64,000 bases of DNA, from positions 1 through 64,000 of the forward strand of contig NZ_JARRAF010000003.1 in the NCBI RefSeq assembly GCF_030129945.1, given 5' to 3'. The stretch comes from Parachitinimonas caeni (lineage in GTDB: Bacteria > Pseudomonadota > Gammaproteobacteria > Burkholderiales > Chitinimonadaceae). The notes under the pieces are model-generated. The model saw nothing but the letters and a program-made list of their open reading frames with translations. It was not told the origin of the DNA and did not search any database. Position numbers and translations under genes: made by a program. Below, piece after piece: positions 53,573 through 62,801 of this stretch (the stretch's first letter is position 1; each line of letters opens with the position of its first letter).

Positions 53573-55644
53573 TCGCGCTCTCCGAACAGGTCGTCAAGAA
53601 AATCTGGGAATGCACCGTCTTCTGGTGGTGTATGCAGGTATGTAATGCTAGCTTTTTGGGACTTCGGCTCAAGCTGCGCTGTATTTTGGCGCTGTTGCCG
53701 TTCGAGTTTGCGCGCCTCTTGTCGGTTCTTCCCAATTCCTGAAAGTGCCTCGGTCTTGGATTCACCCAGATGGGCAGGGCGAAGCTTCTCTGCGTTACAA
53801 ATGGTTGTCTGAATTAAATTTTCCAGCGCCCTTTTGCTTTCACCTGCCTGCAACTTGGCGGAAGCCGTTGTTTTTCGTTGCTGCTGCTGGCTCTCCCAGA
53901 CTTCCCATAGGGATTTACCTCGGTATCCCCGCGAACGATCCGTCAATGAACATTCCCAGTATTCAGACTTGTTCGGATCAGGAAAGAAATATATTCGATC
54001 AGCGATGGCGGGATCATAAGCCGCTTTAAATGGCCCCGGCCGTCGCTGCCCAGCGCGGTGCAACCAGCCGGATGCAAGTAACTCGCTACTTGTGTAATAC
54101 ACTCCGAAGCATTGGATGCCATGATCAGAGAGAGTCACCTTTTGACGTGGCAGCAAGGCAACTTTTAAGGCGAGCTCCGAAGCATTTCTCAAGCGCCCAC
54201 TACGATGTTGGATGCCCCAACGCCAGATATGAATCGGTATAGCGGGGAGAGTATCCGGCATATCCGGATCTCGATCATATTTCGCCAGTACGGAACTCAG
54301 ATTACGGTGCAAAATGGAGCCCAAAATGACTTTGGTAAAGTCATCCAGTGTTAATGTTGCATCCAGTCGGTAATCATTCCCCCCGCGTTTTTTTGCCGTG
54401 CTTCCAGTCACCACGCCTGGCGAAAAAGGCTTGAAATCCGCCTGGATCGTGCGAAAGTAACGCTCAACAATGCCCTTTGCGTCACCGCGATACGGTGGGG
54501 TGTTCTCAATTCGGACCCCGAACGCTTGCTCCAGGTATTCGATTTGGTGTCCCAGTAGCTCTCCCCGGTCGGCAAGTATTGCATCAGGCAGCCCGATAGC
54601 AGGCCATTCCTCTGGTTCTATGCTGTAACCATATGATTGACATAGTTTTGTCTTGTCGGTCATCGCATTGATCAGGGCCAACATGGCGGTTACATAGGAT
54701 GGGTTTTCAAGTCCTACATAAAATCCGCATACCAGCCGGCTGTATACATCGACAACAATGTACAAAGTCGGGCGACCAATGATCTTTTGCCTGTCGGCCG
54801 ATAACAGATAGATATCCGCTACGGTAGCGTCAATCTCATATCGCCCTCCAGGCCCATGCACATTGGAGGTTGCCGTGCTCCGCAGAGGGCGGACGTCTTT
54901 CTGGTAATCAATTCTGTTGGCTTTTAGTCGAATGCGTTCTGGCCGCACGTACTCCCGTTCGTAGAAATGCCGCAGTTGGGCGACAGTAGGGAAGTCTGCT
55001 TTTGCCACATCGGAATGGGCCGCTTCATACATATCCTCGAAACGACGATGCGCATACGGTAGAGAATGACCATTTTCGATCAGGTAGTATCGATCAAGCA
55101 CAATGCGAAACATGCGCTCAATCGTTGCATCGACTCTTGCACCATTTCCTGGGGCAATGCTTCTAGGCCGCCCCAATTTCTTCCCGGTACCGGTACGTGG
55201 CTTACCTCTCCCACCCGAATTTTCATAATCTGGAAGCAAGGCATTCGGAGTACACCCGCGTTGCCAGTATTGGCGGAGATAGGCATAGATGGTCTTTTTA
55301 GGAATACCGTTGTCTTGGGTAGCCTGTAAGACCAACGCCCCACGGCCCTTCCGTTGGTAGATGCCAGGGTGGCGAATCAAGTCTTTAATCGCCTCTACTC
55401 GCTTATCTCGGATTTGCCTCGCAATTGAACCCTCAGCAGGCAGTACAGTAGCGAGGTGCTTGTAAGGATCTTCAGCCTTTCTCAGTTCTTCAGAGAGGAT
55501 TGCTGATTCAACTGCGGAGAGGGAAATGCTTTCGGGAAGAGCAGTATCGGAAAGAATATCAATCCATACATATCCGTCTGCCGTCGTATCCAGAATTCGA
55601 TACTTTGTCTCGTCATGGATGAACACATCATTGATTTGCAGCAT
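53569..55644 (-). CDS. tnsB: Tn7-type transposase subunit TnsB
   Basis: 691 residues (Tn7 TnsB has 702). DDE recombinase that binds the transposon ends and cleaves and joins the 3' ends. N-terminal HTH modules (about 90-240), catalytic residues in YEIDATVADIY near 270, ILADRGELLG near 356 and GIVERYFRTIQ near 394, close to D273, D361 and E396 of Tn7. The Mu-type C-terminal barrel and a charged tail that would contact TnsC follow. Start overlaps the tnsA stop by 17 bp. Confidence 0.96.
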   Translation of the reverse strand: MLQINDVFIHDETKYRILDTTADGYVWIDILSDTALPESISLSAVESAILSEELRKAEDPYKHLATVLPAEGSIARQIRDKRVEAIKDLIRHPGIYQRKGRGALVLQATQDNGIPKKTIYAYLRQYWQRGCTPNALLPDYENSGGRGKPRTGTGKKLGRPRSIAPGNGARVDATIERMFRIVLDRYYLIENGHSLPYAHRRFEDMYEAAHSDVAKADFPTVAQLRHFYEREYVRPERIRLKANRIDYQKDVRPLRSTATSNVHGPGGRYEIDATVADIYLLSADRQKIIGRPTLYIVVDVYSRLVCGFYVGLENPSYVTAMLALINAMTDKTKLCQSYGYSIEPEEWPAIGLPDAILADRGELLGHQIEYLEQAFGVRIENTPPYRGDAKGIVERYFRTIQADFKPFSPGVVTGSTAKKRGGNDYRLDATLTLDDFTKVILGSILHRNLSSVLAKYDRDPDMPDTLPAIPIHIWRWGIQHRSGRLRNASELALKVALLPRQKVTLSDHGIQCFGVYYTSSELLASGWLHRAGQRRPGPFKAAYDPAIADRIYFFPDPNKSEYWECSLTDRSRGYRGKSLWEVWESQQQQRKTTASAKLQAGESKRALENLIQTTICNAEKLRPAHLGESKTEALSGIGKNRQEARKLERQQRQNTAQLEPKSQKASITYLHTPPEDGAFPDFLDDLFGERE

Positions 55645-56446
55645 AACGATCCCTCAACGCATGCAGATCTGATGAAGCTCTCAACTCCTGCACGGTCAAG
55701 GTTGACCATGGCGTGTAAATGTCGAACAGCAAGATCCGAAGTGCCATCATTGTGCGGATATTTTGCAACGACTCCCCTGGCGCAAGTGCATACGCTTGAT
55801 CCAACATCATTGCAGCCTGAGAAATTCGCAACGCTTGATTTGTCGAGAAGAACTGCAGGTACAGCGGCGCCAAGTTGAGTAAGTCCTCAAATGCTTCCGA
55901 AACAGCTTGAGCTGGATATAGCCAGCTAATATTTGCGCTCACTGCCCTTGGTATTTGCTTCTCGGTCAGCAAGTACCAAGGGATTTCTTTCCCCGCCCAA
56001 TAGCGACGCTCAATCTCCAGCTTTTCAATTGTTCTTGGGTTGAAAAGATCCGCTGACGTTTTGACCTGAATTGCCATTCGCAGGGCACCCGGAATGCTGG
56101 TATCCACAAGGAAATCGGTGGACATCACCTGAATCTTTCCCCTCATCTCCGGATGGCGAATGCCTGCTTGCATAGCTATCTCGTGTGTCTCATCAAGTCT
56201 AAGGGGGTATTGCTCTCGGATATCAACAACGTTTGAGTTCCAGTCGAACAGGAAAAACGCCGCTAACTCCAAGTCAGAAAGCAGATGATGTGTTCGCTGA
56301 GTCTGAGACCCCCAGATGCGATGAGACCTGCCCATCGAAGGCAGGTCTCTAACCGTTAACCAAGGCTGGTAATCTTTTCCAGTGCCAGTTCCACGCCCCT
56401 GCTTTATCCATTTTCGGGAACGGGGATCCAGATCGAAACTGCTCAT
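55628..56446 (-). CDS. tnsA: Tn7-type endonuclease subunit TnsA
   Basis: 272 residues from the ATG at 56446, preceded by GGAGG eight bases away; Tn7 TnsA has 273. It makes the 5' cuts so that transposition is cut-and-paste. Restriction-enzyme-like active site: Glu in LSDLELAAFF (near 60), Asp in STDFLVDT (near 111) and the QxK motif AIQVKTSADL (near 129), close to E63, D114 and K132 of Tn7. First gene of the operon, reading away from the right end; its promoter must lie within the right-end TnsB sites. Confidence 0.95.
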   Translation of the reverse strand: MSSFDLDPRSRKWIKQGRGTGTGKDYQPWLTVRDLPSMGRSHRIWGSQTQRTHHLLSDLELAAFFLFDWNSNVVDIREQYPLRLDETHEIAMQAGIRHPEMRGKIQVMSTDFLVDTSIPGALRMAIQVKTSADLFNPRTIEKLEIERRYWAGKEIPWYLLTEKQIPRAVSANISWLYPAQAVSEAFEDLLNLAPLYLQFFSTNQALRISQAAMMLDQAYALAPGESLQNIRTMMALRILLFDIYTPWSTLTVQELRASSDLHALRDRYAANQ

Positions 56447-56489
56447 ACTCCACACCTCCAGCCTACATGGCGTAAAGACGCATGAAAAA

Positions 56490-56554
56490 GTTACCAGATT
56501 TATTTTAAGTTACTATCTTTATTTCAAAGTCTCCAACTTTATTTGTATCCCACA
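56490..56554. promoter_or_regulatory. Tn7 right end with tightly packed TnsB-binding sites
   Basis: On the reverse strand, three adjacent copies of the same motif: AAATAAAGTTGGAGAC (56544-56529), AAATAAAGATAGTAAC (56524-56509) and AAATAAATCTGGTAAC (56505-56490). The spacing of 19-20 bp, compared with the open spacing at the left end, is as in Tn7 and gives the element its orientation. TnsB bound here would also cover the tnsA promoter, an autoregulation known for Tn7. Confidence 0.88.
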
Positions 56555-56559
56555 GCGTG
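56555..56559. repeat. Target-site duplication of the Tn7-type element, right copy
   Basis: GCGTG, identical to 36788-36792, 19 bp past the glmS stop codon. Confidence 0.85.
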
Positions 56560-56578
56560 CCCGATTGCGAATCAGCGG

Positions 56579-58405
56579 CTACTCTACCGTTACGCTCTTG
56601 GCGAGGTTGCGGGGTTTATCGACGTCGGTGCCACGTTGCAGGGCGGTGTGGTAGGCCAAAAGTTGCACCGGGATGGCGTGAACAATCGGGCTGAGCACGC
56701 CGGCGTGGCGCGGGGTGCGGATGACGTTGACGCCTTCCGACTCGGTAAAGTGGCTGTCGAGGTCGGTAAACACGAACAGCTCACCACCACGGGCGCGGAC
56801 TTCCTGCATATTGGATTTGAGCTTTTCCAGCAAGGCATCGTTAGGAGCGATCACGACGATAGGCATGTCTTGATCAACCAACGCCAGCGGGCCATGTTTG
56901 AGTTCGCCTGCCGGATAGGCTTCGGCGTGGATGTAGGAAATTTCCTTGAGCTTGAGCGCACCTTCCAGAGCGATCGGGTAATGCAGAACGCGACCAAGGA
57001 ACAGGGCATGGTGCTTGCTGTAGAAGCGCTCGGCCCACAGTTTGATTTGCGGTTCGAGGTTGAGCGCATGCTGCACGCTGCCGGGGATGAGGCGCAGGGC
57101 ATCGAGATGCTGCTTTTCCTGGTCAACCGACAGTTGACCCTTGAGCTTGGCCAGCGTTGCTGCCAGCGCAAACAGGGCCACCAGCTGGGTGGTAAAGGCC
57201 TTGGTTGACGCTACCCCGATTTCAGCGCCCGCGCGGGTATAGAAGACCAGATTGGACGCGCGCGGCAAGGCGCTTTCGCGCACATTGCAGATCGACAGCG
57301 ATTTGTCGTGGCCCAGGCTGAAGGCAAATTTGAGTGCCTCCATCGTGTCGAGGGTTTCGCCGGACTGCGAGATGGTGACAACCAGCCAGTTGGGCTTGGC
57401 AAAGGTTTCGCTGTAACGGTATTCCGAGGCAATTTCAATCTGGCACGGCAGCTTGGCAATCGATTCGATCCAGTGGCGCGCCACCATGCCGGCATAGTAG
57501 CTGGTGCCGCAAGCCAGAATCAGCACCCCTTCGACCTTGGGCAGCACTTCGGCCGCCGCTGCGCCGAACAAGGCGGGCGAGAAGCCTTCTTCCAGTATCG
57601 GCTCAATGGTATCGGCCAAGGCTTTGGGCTGTTCGTGGATTTCCTTCTGCATGAAGTGGCTGTATGAGCCCAGCTCCAGCGAGGTCAGCGACAGATCGCT
57701 CACATGCAGCTTGCGCTCAACCGGCTGGCGGTTGCGATCGACGATGTGGATCTTATCGTGCCGCACTTCGGCGACATCGCCGTCTTCCAGAAACTGGAAA
57801 CGACGGGTAACCGACAGAATGGCCGAGATATCGGAGGCGATGAATTGTTCGCCCTCGCCCAGCCCAACCACCAGCGGGCATCCCATGCGGGCACAGGCCA
57901 ATACGCCGGGCTGATCTTTGGCCATGACGGCGATGGCGTAGGCGCCGGTCAGCTCGGAGGCGACTTGTTGCACCGCCAGGAATAGATCGCCGTTCTGAAG
58001 GTAGTAATGGTGAACCAGATGGGCGATGACTTCGGTATCGGTCTGCGAATCAAACTGGTAGCCCAGCTGCCGCAGATATTGGCGTTTCTCTTCGTGGTTT
58101 TCGATGATGCCGTTATGCACGACGGCAATCAGCCCCTGTGAGACATGCGGATGGGCATTCGGCTCCGTCACACCGCCGTGCGTCGCCCAACGGGTGTGGC
58201 CGATCCCGATTTCGCCTTGCAGGTTTTCAGCCCTGACACCGGCTTCCATTTCTGCCACGCGGCCAACGCGCCGCACCCGCTTGATGTCGCCATTGAGCAC
58301 GGCAACACCCGCCGAGTCATAACCGCGATACTCAAGGCGCTTCAATCCCTCAACCAGCACAGGCACGATGTCTCTGCGCGCTACTGCTCCCACAATTCCA
58401 CACAT
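56579..58405 (-). CDS. glmS: Glutamine--fructose-6-phosphate aminotransferase (isomerizing)
   Basis: 608 residues from the ATG at 58405, giving the N-terminal catalytic Cys after Met removal (MCGIVGAV); the frame has a few extra codons upstream. Class II glutamine amidotransferase domain (about 1-240, with [16 protein letters not shown]), then two SIS sugar-isomerase domains ([50 protein letters not shown]). C-terminus [13 protein letters not shown] is the conserved tail that contains the TnsD-binding sequence. Makes glucosamine-6-phosphate for peptidoglycan and LPS. Intact despite the adjacent Tn7 insertion. Confidence 0.98.
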   Translation of the reverse strand: MCGIVGAVARRDIVPVLVEGLKRLEYRGYDSAGVAVLNGDIKRVRRVGRVAEMEAGVRAENLQGEIGIGHTRWATHGGVTEPNAHPHVSQGLIAVVHNGIIENHEEKRQYLRQLGYQFDSQTDTEVIAHLVHHYYLQNGDLFLAVQQVASELTGAYAIAVMAKDQPGVLACARMGCPLVVGLGEGEQFIASDISAILSVTRRFQFLEDGDVAEVRHDKIHIVDRNRQPVERKLHVSDLSLTSLELGSYSHFMQKEIHEQPKALADTIEPILEEGFSPALFGAAAAEVLPKVEGVLILACGTSYYAGMVARHWIESIAKLPCQIEIASEYRYSETFAKPNWLVVTISQSGETLDTMEALKFAFSLGHDKSLSICNVRESALPRASNLVFYTRAGAEIGVASTKAFTTQLVALFALAATLAKLKGQLSVDQEKQHLDALRLIPGSVQHALNLEPQIKLWAERFYSKHHALFLGRVLHYPIALEGALKLKEISYIHAEAYPAGELKHGPLALVDQDMPIVVIAPNDALLEKLKSNMQEVRARGGELFVFTDLDSHFTESEGVNVIRTPRHAGVLSPIVHAIPVQLLAYHTALQRGTDVDKPRNLAKSVTVE

Positions 58406-58702
58406 TGGTTTGATCACTCCCTAATCAGACAGATCCATCCTGCCCGGTTGTTCTTGGCTCGACCCGCCTTTTCGGGTGCGGACCTTGTGCGGTCGCAAGG
58501 TCGCCGACTTCAGCGGTCCGTCCCACACGTCTTGCAGATTGTGACTAAATGGGGCCCGGCAGGGTGATTGCAAGGCAAGCTCAGCCAGATTTGCCTGGCC
58601 TCTCCAAGGGCCCGGCCAAGGTGCGGCAAACGCTCCGCTTACCCTTGCTGCCAGCCAACCTCCGAATCGCGCCGCTCGCCTCTCATCAACTGAGAGCCGG
58701 AT
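58406..58702. other. glmS upstream region
   Basis: About 300 bp between the DUF2939 gene and glmS, both leftward. It must contain the glmS promoter. There is some hairpin potential, for example ACCTTGTGCGGTCGCAAGGT at 58483-58502, but no RNA gene or riboswitch was recognised. Confidence 0.4.
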
Positions 58703-59230
58703 TTATACCGGCAGTTTCATTCCCGCCAGCTTCCAGAAGAACAGGTTCTCTCGCTTCAAGACCAGCACCAGCGGTTTATCGGTAGCGTGTTTCTTCCGGA
58801 TGCGCATTTCAAATTGGTCAAACGCGGCATAGCCCGTTGTAATTTCCGTTTCATCCTGCGGCCGGGGGGTGGTTGGATTCTCCCCCTCCCTGTTACCGTG
58901 AATCTTCTCGCCGCTCATCAATCGCGCCAGCCCTTCGGGCCGGACGACGGTATCGACCACTTTATCCGCCAGGGCCAGCGCCAGGCTGGAACCCAATACC
59001 GCAAGCGGGTTGTCCCGCTTGTCGCGCATCGAGTCTTGCATCAAGGCGCTATATTGTTCTTTGATGCTTGCTCTTAGCAGCGGGAAATTGATATACCCGG
59101 ATAGTTTGTCAGCATCCCGCGCATTGGCGGCCGACTTGATCGCCTGCAGAGTGAGATAGGGGGCAGCATAAAACCACGCGGCAAAAAGGCCAAAAATCAA
59201 AGCAATCAGCAGCTTGCCGTTTTTCTTCAT
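58703..59230 (-). CDS. DUF2939 protein
   Basis: 175 residues. One N-terminal membrane anchor (LLIALIFGLFAAWFYAAPYL), then a small domain with TLQAIKSAANARDADKLSGY and INFPLLRASIKEQY typical of DUF2939. The anchor and short size point to an inner-membrane protein with a periplasmic domain. Function unknown. It precedes glmS but at nearly 300 bp, so an operon is doubtful. Confidence 0.85.
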   Translation of the reverse strand: MKKNGKLLIALIFGLFAAWFYAAPYLTLQAIKSAANARDADKLSGYINFPLLRASIKEQYSALMQDSMRDKRDNPLAVLGSSLALALADKVVDTVVRPEGLARLMSGEKIHGNREGENPTTPRPQDETEITTGYAAFDQFEMRIRKKHATDKPLVLVLKRENLFFWKLAGMKLPV

Positions 59231-59687
59231 TCATTATCCTTTTTTACTTAATCTGTTTTTAGTGGGCACCTTGTCGCGACGTGCGGTGCGCCCCATCTGG
59301 CCAACCGGCCATTTTACCGTACCGCTGCATGGCACTGAATTTGAATGTCACTTATCCCAAATAAAATCTGGTCGAGAAATCCAGTTAAATAATCAAGCGC
59401 CAGCAGGTGTGCATTTAATTAGCAAACAAGCAGGTCAACAGCGCCTAAATACTTACAGGGTTTGACAGCTTTTAGACCCCCATACAAATATGGGAATAAA
59501 ATTGATGGGCTTGGGTTCAACAACCCATTCTTGCCAATCCCCATCCAAACCCTCGATTCTGACGGCCCGACTCGCAACCCCGGCCTCACTCCCAGCCAGA
59601 GCAGCGCCTCATGATCTGCCGCCACCAGCCGGGACGTTCCGCCATGTCTGTGCAGACAAGCCAATTTTCTGAAAATTCGAGCCCGAT
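59231..59687. other. Intergenic region between divergent DUF2939 and LysR genes
   Basis: About 460 bp. It contains a repeat-family half arm (GTCAACAGCGCCTA near 59433-59446) and a small hairpin GGGTTCAACAACCC at 59514-59527. Promoters for both neighbours are expected here. No gene recognised. Confidence 0.4.
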
Positions 59688-60578
59688 ATGATTGAAGACA
59701 TCCGCTATCTGATTGTGTTTGCGAAAGTTGCAGAAACCGGCTCGTTCTCACGCGCGGCAGAAGCGCTGGCGCTATCGCCGGCCACCATCAGCATGCATCT
59801 GGCAAAACTGGAGAAGAATCTGGGCGTCACGCTGTTGTATCGCAACACGCGCAAGTTGTCTCTGACGCACGATGGCGCCAATCTGCTGGAAACCGCCCGC
59901 GCCATGCTGGAGCTGTATGAAAAAGGGATCATCGAATTCACGCAGCGGTCGATTTCGACGTCGAACAGCTTGCGGATCTCGATCCCGGCACTGTTTATCA
60001 GCCATCACGATTTCATGGCGCAGATCGCCCACTTCATCAGGCACCATCCCGGCCTCAGCATGGATATCGTGTGTAGCGACAACCGCCATAACATCATTGA
60101 TGAAAGCATTGATGTGGCATTCCGCATCGGTGATCTTCCCGACAGCACACTGAAAGCCAGGCGGCTGTTTGAGTTCCCCCGCGTGGTGGTAGCCAGCCAA
60201 GTGTTACTTGATCAGCATCCCGCCATCACCCATCCGCGCGATCTGGCCCACATTCCCTGGCTGGGGTTGAGCATGCGGCCGAATCTGCGCACTTTCACCC
60301 ATACCGGTGGTGACACTTGCGATGTGAAGTATGTACCGCAAATTCGTGTGGATAACGTCGAAGCCGCTTATCAACTGGCGCGACAGGGCATCGGCCTGGC
60401 AGCCCCTCCAACCCAGCTGGCGCAAGCCCATCTCGACGAGGGGAGCATGGTCGCTGTCTTGCCGGAATGGTCACTGGCGCCGATGAAGGTTTATGCAGTG
60501 TGGCCACCCAATATCTCGCCCAGCAGCATCGCCTATACCCTGATCAACGCGCTCTATGACGCGCTGAACACGCCTTGA
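59688..60578 (+). CDS. LysR-family transcriptional regulator
   Basis: 296 residues. HTH: IRYLIVFAKVAETGSFSRAA, EALALSPATISMHLAKLEKN, LGVTLLYRNTRKLSLTHDG. Effector domain about 90-290, with DVAFRIGDLPDSTLKARRLF typical of the CrgA/AaeR-like subgroup. Divergence from nothing and convergence with a LysE-type exporter gene 95 bp away suggest, but do not show, a functional link. Confidence 0.92.
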   Translation: MIEDIRYLIVFAKVAETGSFSRAAEALALSPATISMHLAKLEKNLGVTLLYRNTRKLSLTHDGANLLETARAMLELYEKGIIEFTQRSISTSNSLRISIPALFISHHDFMAQIAHFIRHHPGLSMDIVCSDNRHNIIDESIDVAFRIGDLPDSTLKARRLFEFPRVVVASQVLLDQHPAITHPRDLAHIPWLGLSMRPNLRTFTHTGGDTCDVKYVPQIRVDNVEAAYQLARQGIGLAAPPTQLAQAHLDEGSMVAVLPEWSLAPMKVYAVWPPNISPSSIAYTLINALYDALNTP

Positions 60579-60620
60579 AGCCTTTGGCGCTGTCGATGTT
60601 TGCAGTATGTGTTTGATATG

Positions 60621-60653
60621 AAAACGTCAGCGGCACCTAGGCTCTATTGACAT
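60621..60653. repeat. Interspersed repeat, two degenerate arms head to head (copy G)
   Basis: AAAACGTCAGCGGCACCTA (60621-60639) is a degenerate right arm, followed immediately by the left arm TAGGCTCTATTGACAT (60638-60653). It sits between convergent genes. Confidence 0.5.
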
Positions 60654-60673
60654 CGGGCGATGCCTCGACCGCT

Positions 60674-61279
60674 TCAAGGCGCGCCGAGAAACTGGCTGCA
60701 GACCAGATAGACAGCCGATGCGATAAGCATGCCCCCCATCAACAGGTTGAAGATTCGTATGCGTTGGTGGTTGCCGAGCAGAACCGAGACCCGATCGCCC
60801 AAGATTGCCCAGGCCGCCAGCGAGGCATAGCAAATGAGGAAATACACAGCAATGAACGCCAGCAGGGTGGTATGACTTGCCGGGTCGGTGAATAACGCCG
60901 CGCCGGCTGCACAGGCAATCCAGGCTTTGGGATTAAGCCACTGCAGCAGAAAGCCCTGCATGAATGTCGGTACCCCGCGCTTTTCCAGTATGAGGTCGGG
61001 TGACGATGCCGCAATCTTGTAACCAACATGGATGATGAATGCCGAGCCGACCAGCTCCATGGCAAGCATGAGTCCGGGGTATCCGCTGATGACCTGCATG
61101 AGGGAGAACCCCACAAAAACCAGCAACAGGGTAAATCCGATCGTCGCCCCCGAAACAAAAGGCAGGGTGCGCCAAAAGCCATGATTCGCCCCCGCAGAGA
61201 CGATCACCATATTCACGGGTCCAGGTGAAATGGACATGGTCAGCGAAAACACACACATGGCCATCAGAAGAGACATCAT
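60674..61279 (-). CDS. LysE/RhtB-family amino-acid exporter
   Basis: 201 residues, six hydrophobic segments. Family motif SISPGPVNMVIVSAGANHGF at the first helix, and GFLLQWLNPKAWIACAAGAA in the middle. Inner-membrane exporter for amino acids or related metabolites; the substrate is not predictable. It is 95 bp from the DUF2000 gene, which lies on the same strand upstream. Confidence 0.9.
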   Translation of the reverse strand: MMSLLMAMCVFSLTMSISPGPVNMVIVSAGANHGFWRTLPFVSGATIGFTLLLVFVGFSLMQVISGYPGLMLAMELVGSAFIIHVGYKIAASSPDLILEKRGVPTFMQGFLLQWLNPKAWIACAAGAALFTDPASHTTLLAFIAVYFLICYASLAAWAILGDRVSVLLGNHQRIRIFNLLMGGMLIASAVYLVCSQFLGAP

Positions 61280-61374
61280 GCTTTTTCTCCGGGCAGAGTT
61301 TGCAGAATTAATTTAGTTTAATAATATTTATTTAATGGTTTAAATAACCATACAGGCCATATTGATTGAATGGA

Positions 61375-61779
61375 TCAGCGTAACAAACCAAGGCTGCCCG
61401 TGAGGCTATTCACAGTTTTTTTATCGCCAAATAATGCCAGGCCAAAGTATTCGATATCCTCATCGGCCGCTAACACTGCCGCATATTCCTGATAAGACTT
61501 GGTGGTGCGGGTTGCGCTGATCAGATCCACCACCAGCAGAGCCGGCTCGAACGCCTTGAGCTGACTGCGCATACGCTTAAGCAAAGGGCCATTGCCTTTG
61601 AGTATTGGCAGCGCCATGGTGGTAATGCCCTGATGCAGAAATCCGCTGGAATCGGGTAAATCGGCACCAATCATTTCTGGCCGCAATTTACCCAGGGTGG
61701 CCGCCAATACTGCTGTGGTATTGGCAATGGTACCTAAAGGCATGGACTCATCGACAATCACGACACATTTATTTTCCAT
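61375..61779 (-). CDS. DUF2000 family protein
   Basis: 134 residues with CVVIVDESMPLGTIANTTAV, LAATLGKLRPEMIGADLPDS and GNGPLLKRMRSQLK, typical of DUF2000 proteins, which have a peptidyl-tRNA-hydrolase-like fold. Function unknown. It likely forms a short operon with the LysE-type exporter. Confidence 0.82.
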   Translation of the reverse strand: MENKCVVIVDESMPLGTIANTTAVLAATLGKLRPEMIGADLPDSSGFLHQGITTMALPILKGNGPLLKRMRSQLKAFEPALLVVDLISATRTTKSYQEYAAVLAADEDIEYFGLALFGDKKTVNSLTGSLGLLR

Positions 61780-62801
61780 TTCGTTTTCCTTGTGGTGTAT
61801 GGGGTATTTCAGGATGAAATGAATTCTATGTCGGTCGATTTGGATTGAGAATGCCAGATTCTCGAAATAAACCTTTCAATAAATCATCAAACGCAAAAAG
61901 GCAAGGCAGCTAAAAATCAAATACTTACCCACAACAACCCCGCATGCTGATGGCGATTGTTTGAAAAATACCCGCCTCCCTGGCAGTGATTTCCTCTATT
62001 GATTGATCAATCCACCGAGACGCTTTACGCCACCACCTATTCGCACAGCCGTCAGCCTGGTGGCGGTTCAAGCCAGTGCCCGCAGCATGGCAACGACGCC
62101 TGCTACACCCTGATCAGCGAATAATCTTATATACCTTCCGCCTCGACGGCAGATCCTTAGGCTCGTACTCTGCCCGGCCTGCCTGTCAATTTTTCGACAC
62201 ATCACGCCACCTGACACGAAAAATCCCGCAAGTCACCTTTTCGTTGCCACATTTCAGAGCGAAACAATTAATAGGTTGATTTCATTTGCAATTCCCTAAT
62301 CTCTCACTAGGCATTCAATGTTCCATTCATTTTAAAAACCACATCATTAAGCACTCCTTCACTCCGCCATATCACCCAACATATCGTCGAACAACCTGCC
62401 ATGCCACACCAAGCAAGGCTTGCAAGCGCCACACTTTCGCAGTGACAAATCAACAAGTTAACCTGATTCTCATAGAAACATCCCTACCCTATCTGTAACC
62501 TTGCGCAACCAAAAATTGCTTGAAATTACCCACAACTTATTAATCAAAACTACACCAACAGCTGAATTTTTACAGTCTGTTAAAAACCCGCATTATTCGC
62601 GAAAATCTTATGCTCACGGCATTGCCCATTTGTTTGAACAGGCGATATTATGCATTCCACATAATTAATGAATTCCTGCTGGCTCAGCCAGGCCGGTCAT
62701 GGCTTAAACCGCATGATCCTGCAGGTTGTCAGCGATTACTCATACCGCCATGCGGACGGTCGTGTCCGGCGGTTTCCCGATCTGATGTGCTTTAGGAGAG
62801 C
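61780..62801. other. About 1 kb AT-rich region without a recognised gene
   Basis: No credible reading frame. The AT content rises sharply between 62220 and 62680. Long upstream regions of this kind often hold promoters and regulatory sites of secreted-enzyme genes. The RBS AGGAGAG for the collagenase lies at 62793-62799. Confidence 0.45.

Noticed and set aside
48798..56446. CRISPR-associated transposon (CAST)
   Set aside because: No cas genes and no repeat-spacer array are seen; TnsD and TnsE are both present, as in classical Tn7.
58406..58702. glmS ribozyme-riboswitch upstream of glmS
   Set aside because: That riboswitch is characteristic of Firmicutes, and no matching pseudoknot core was recognised.
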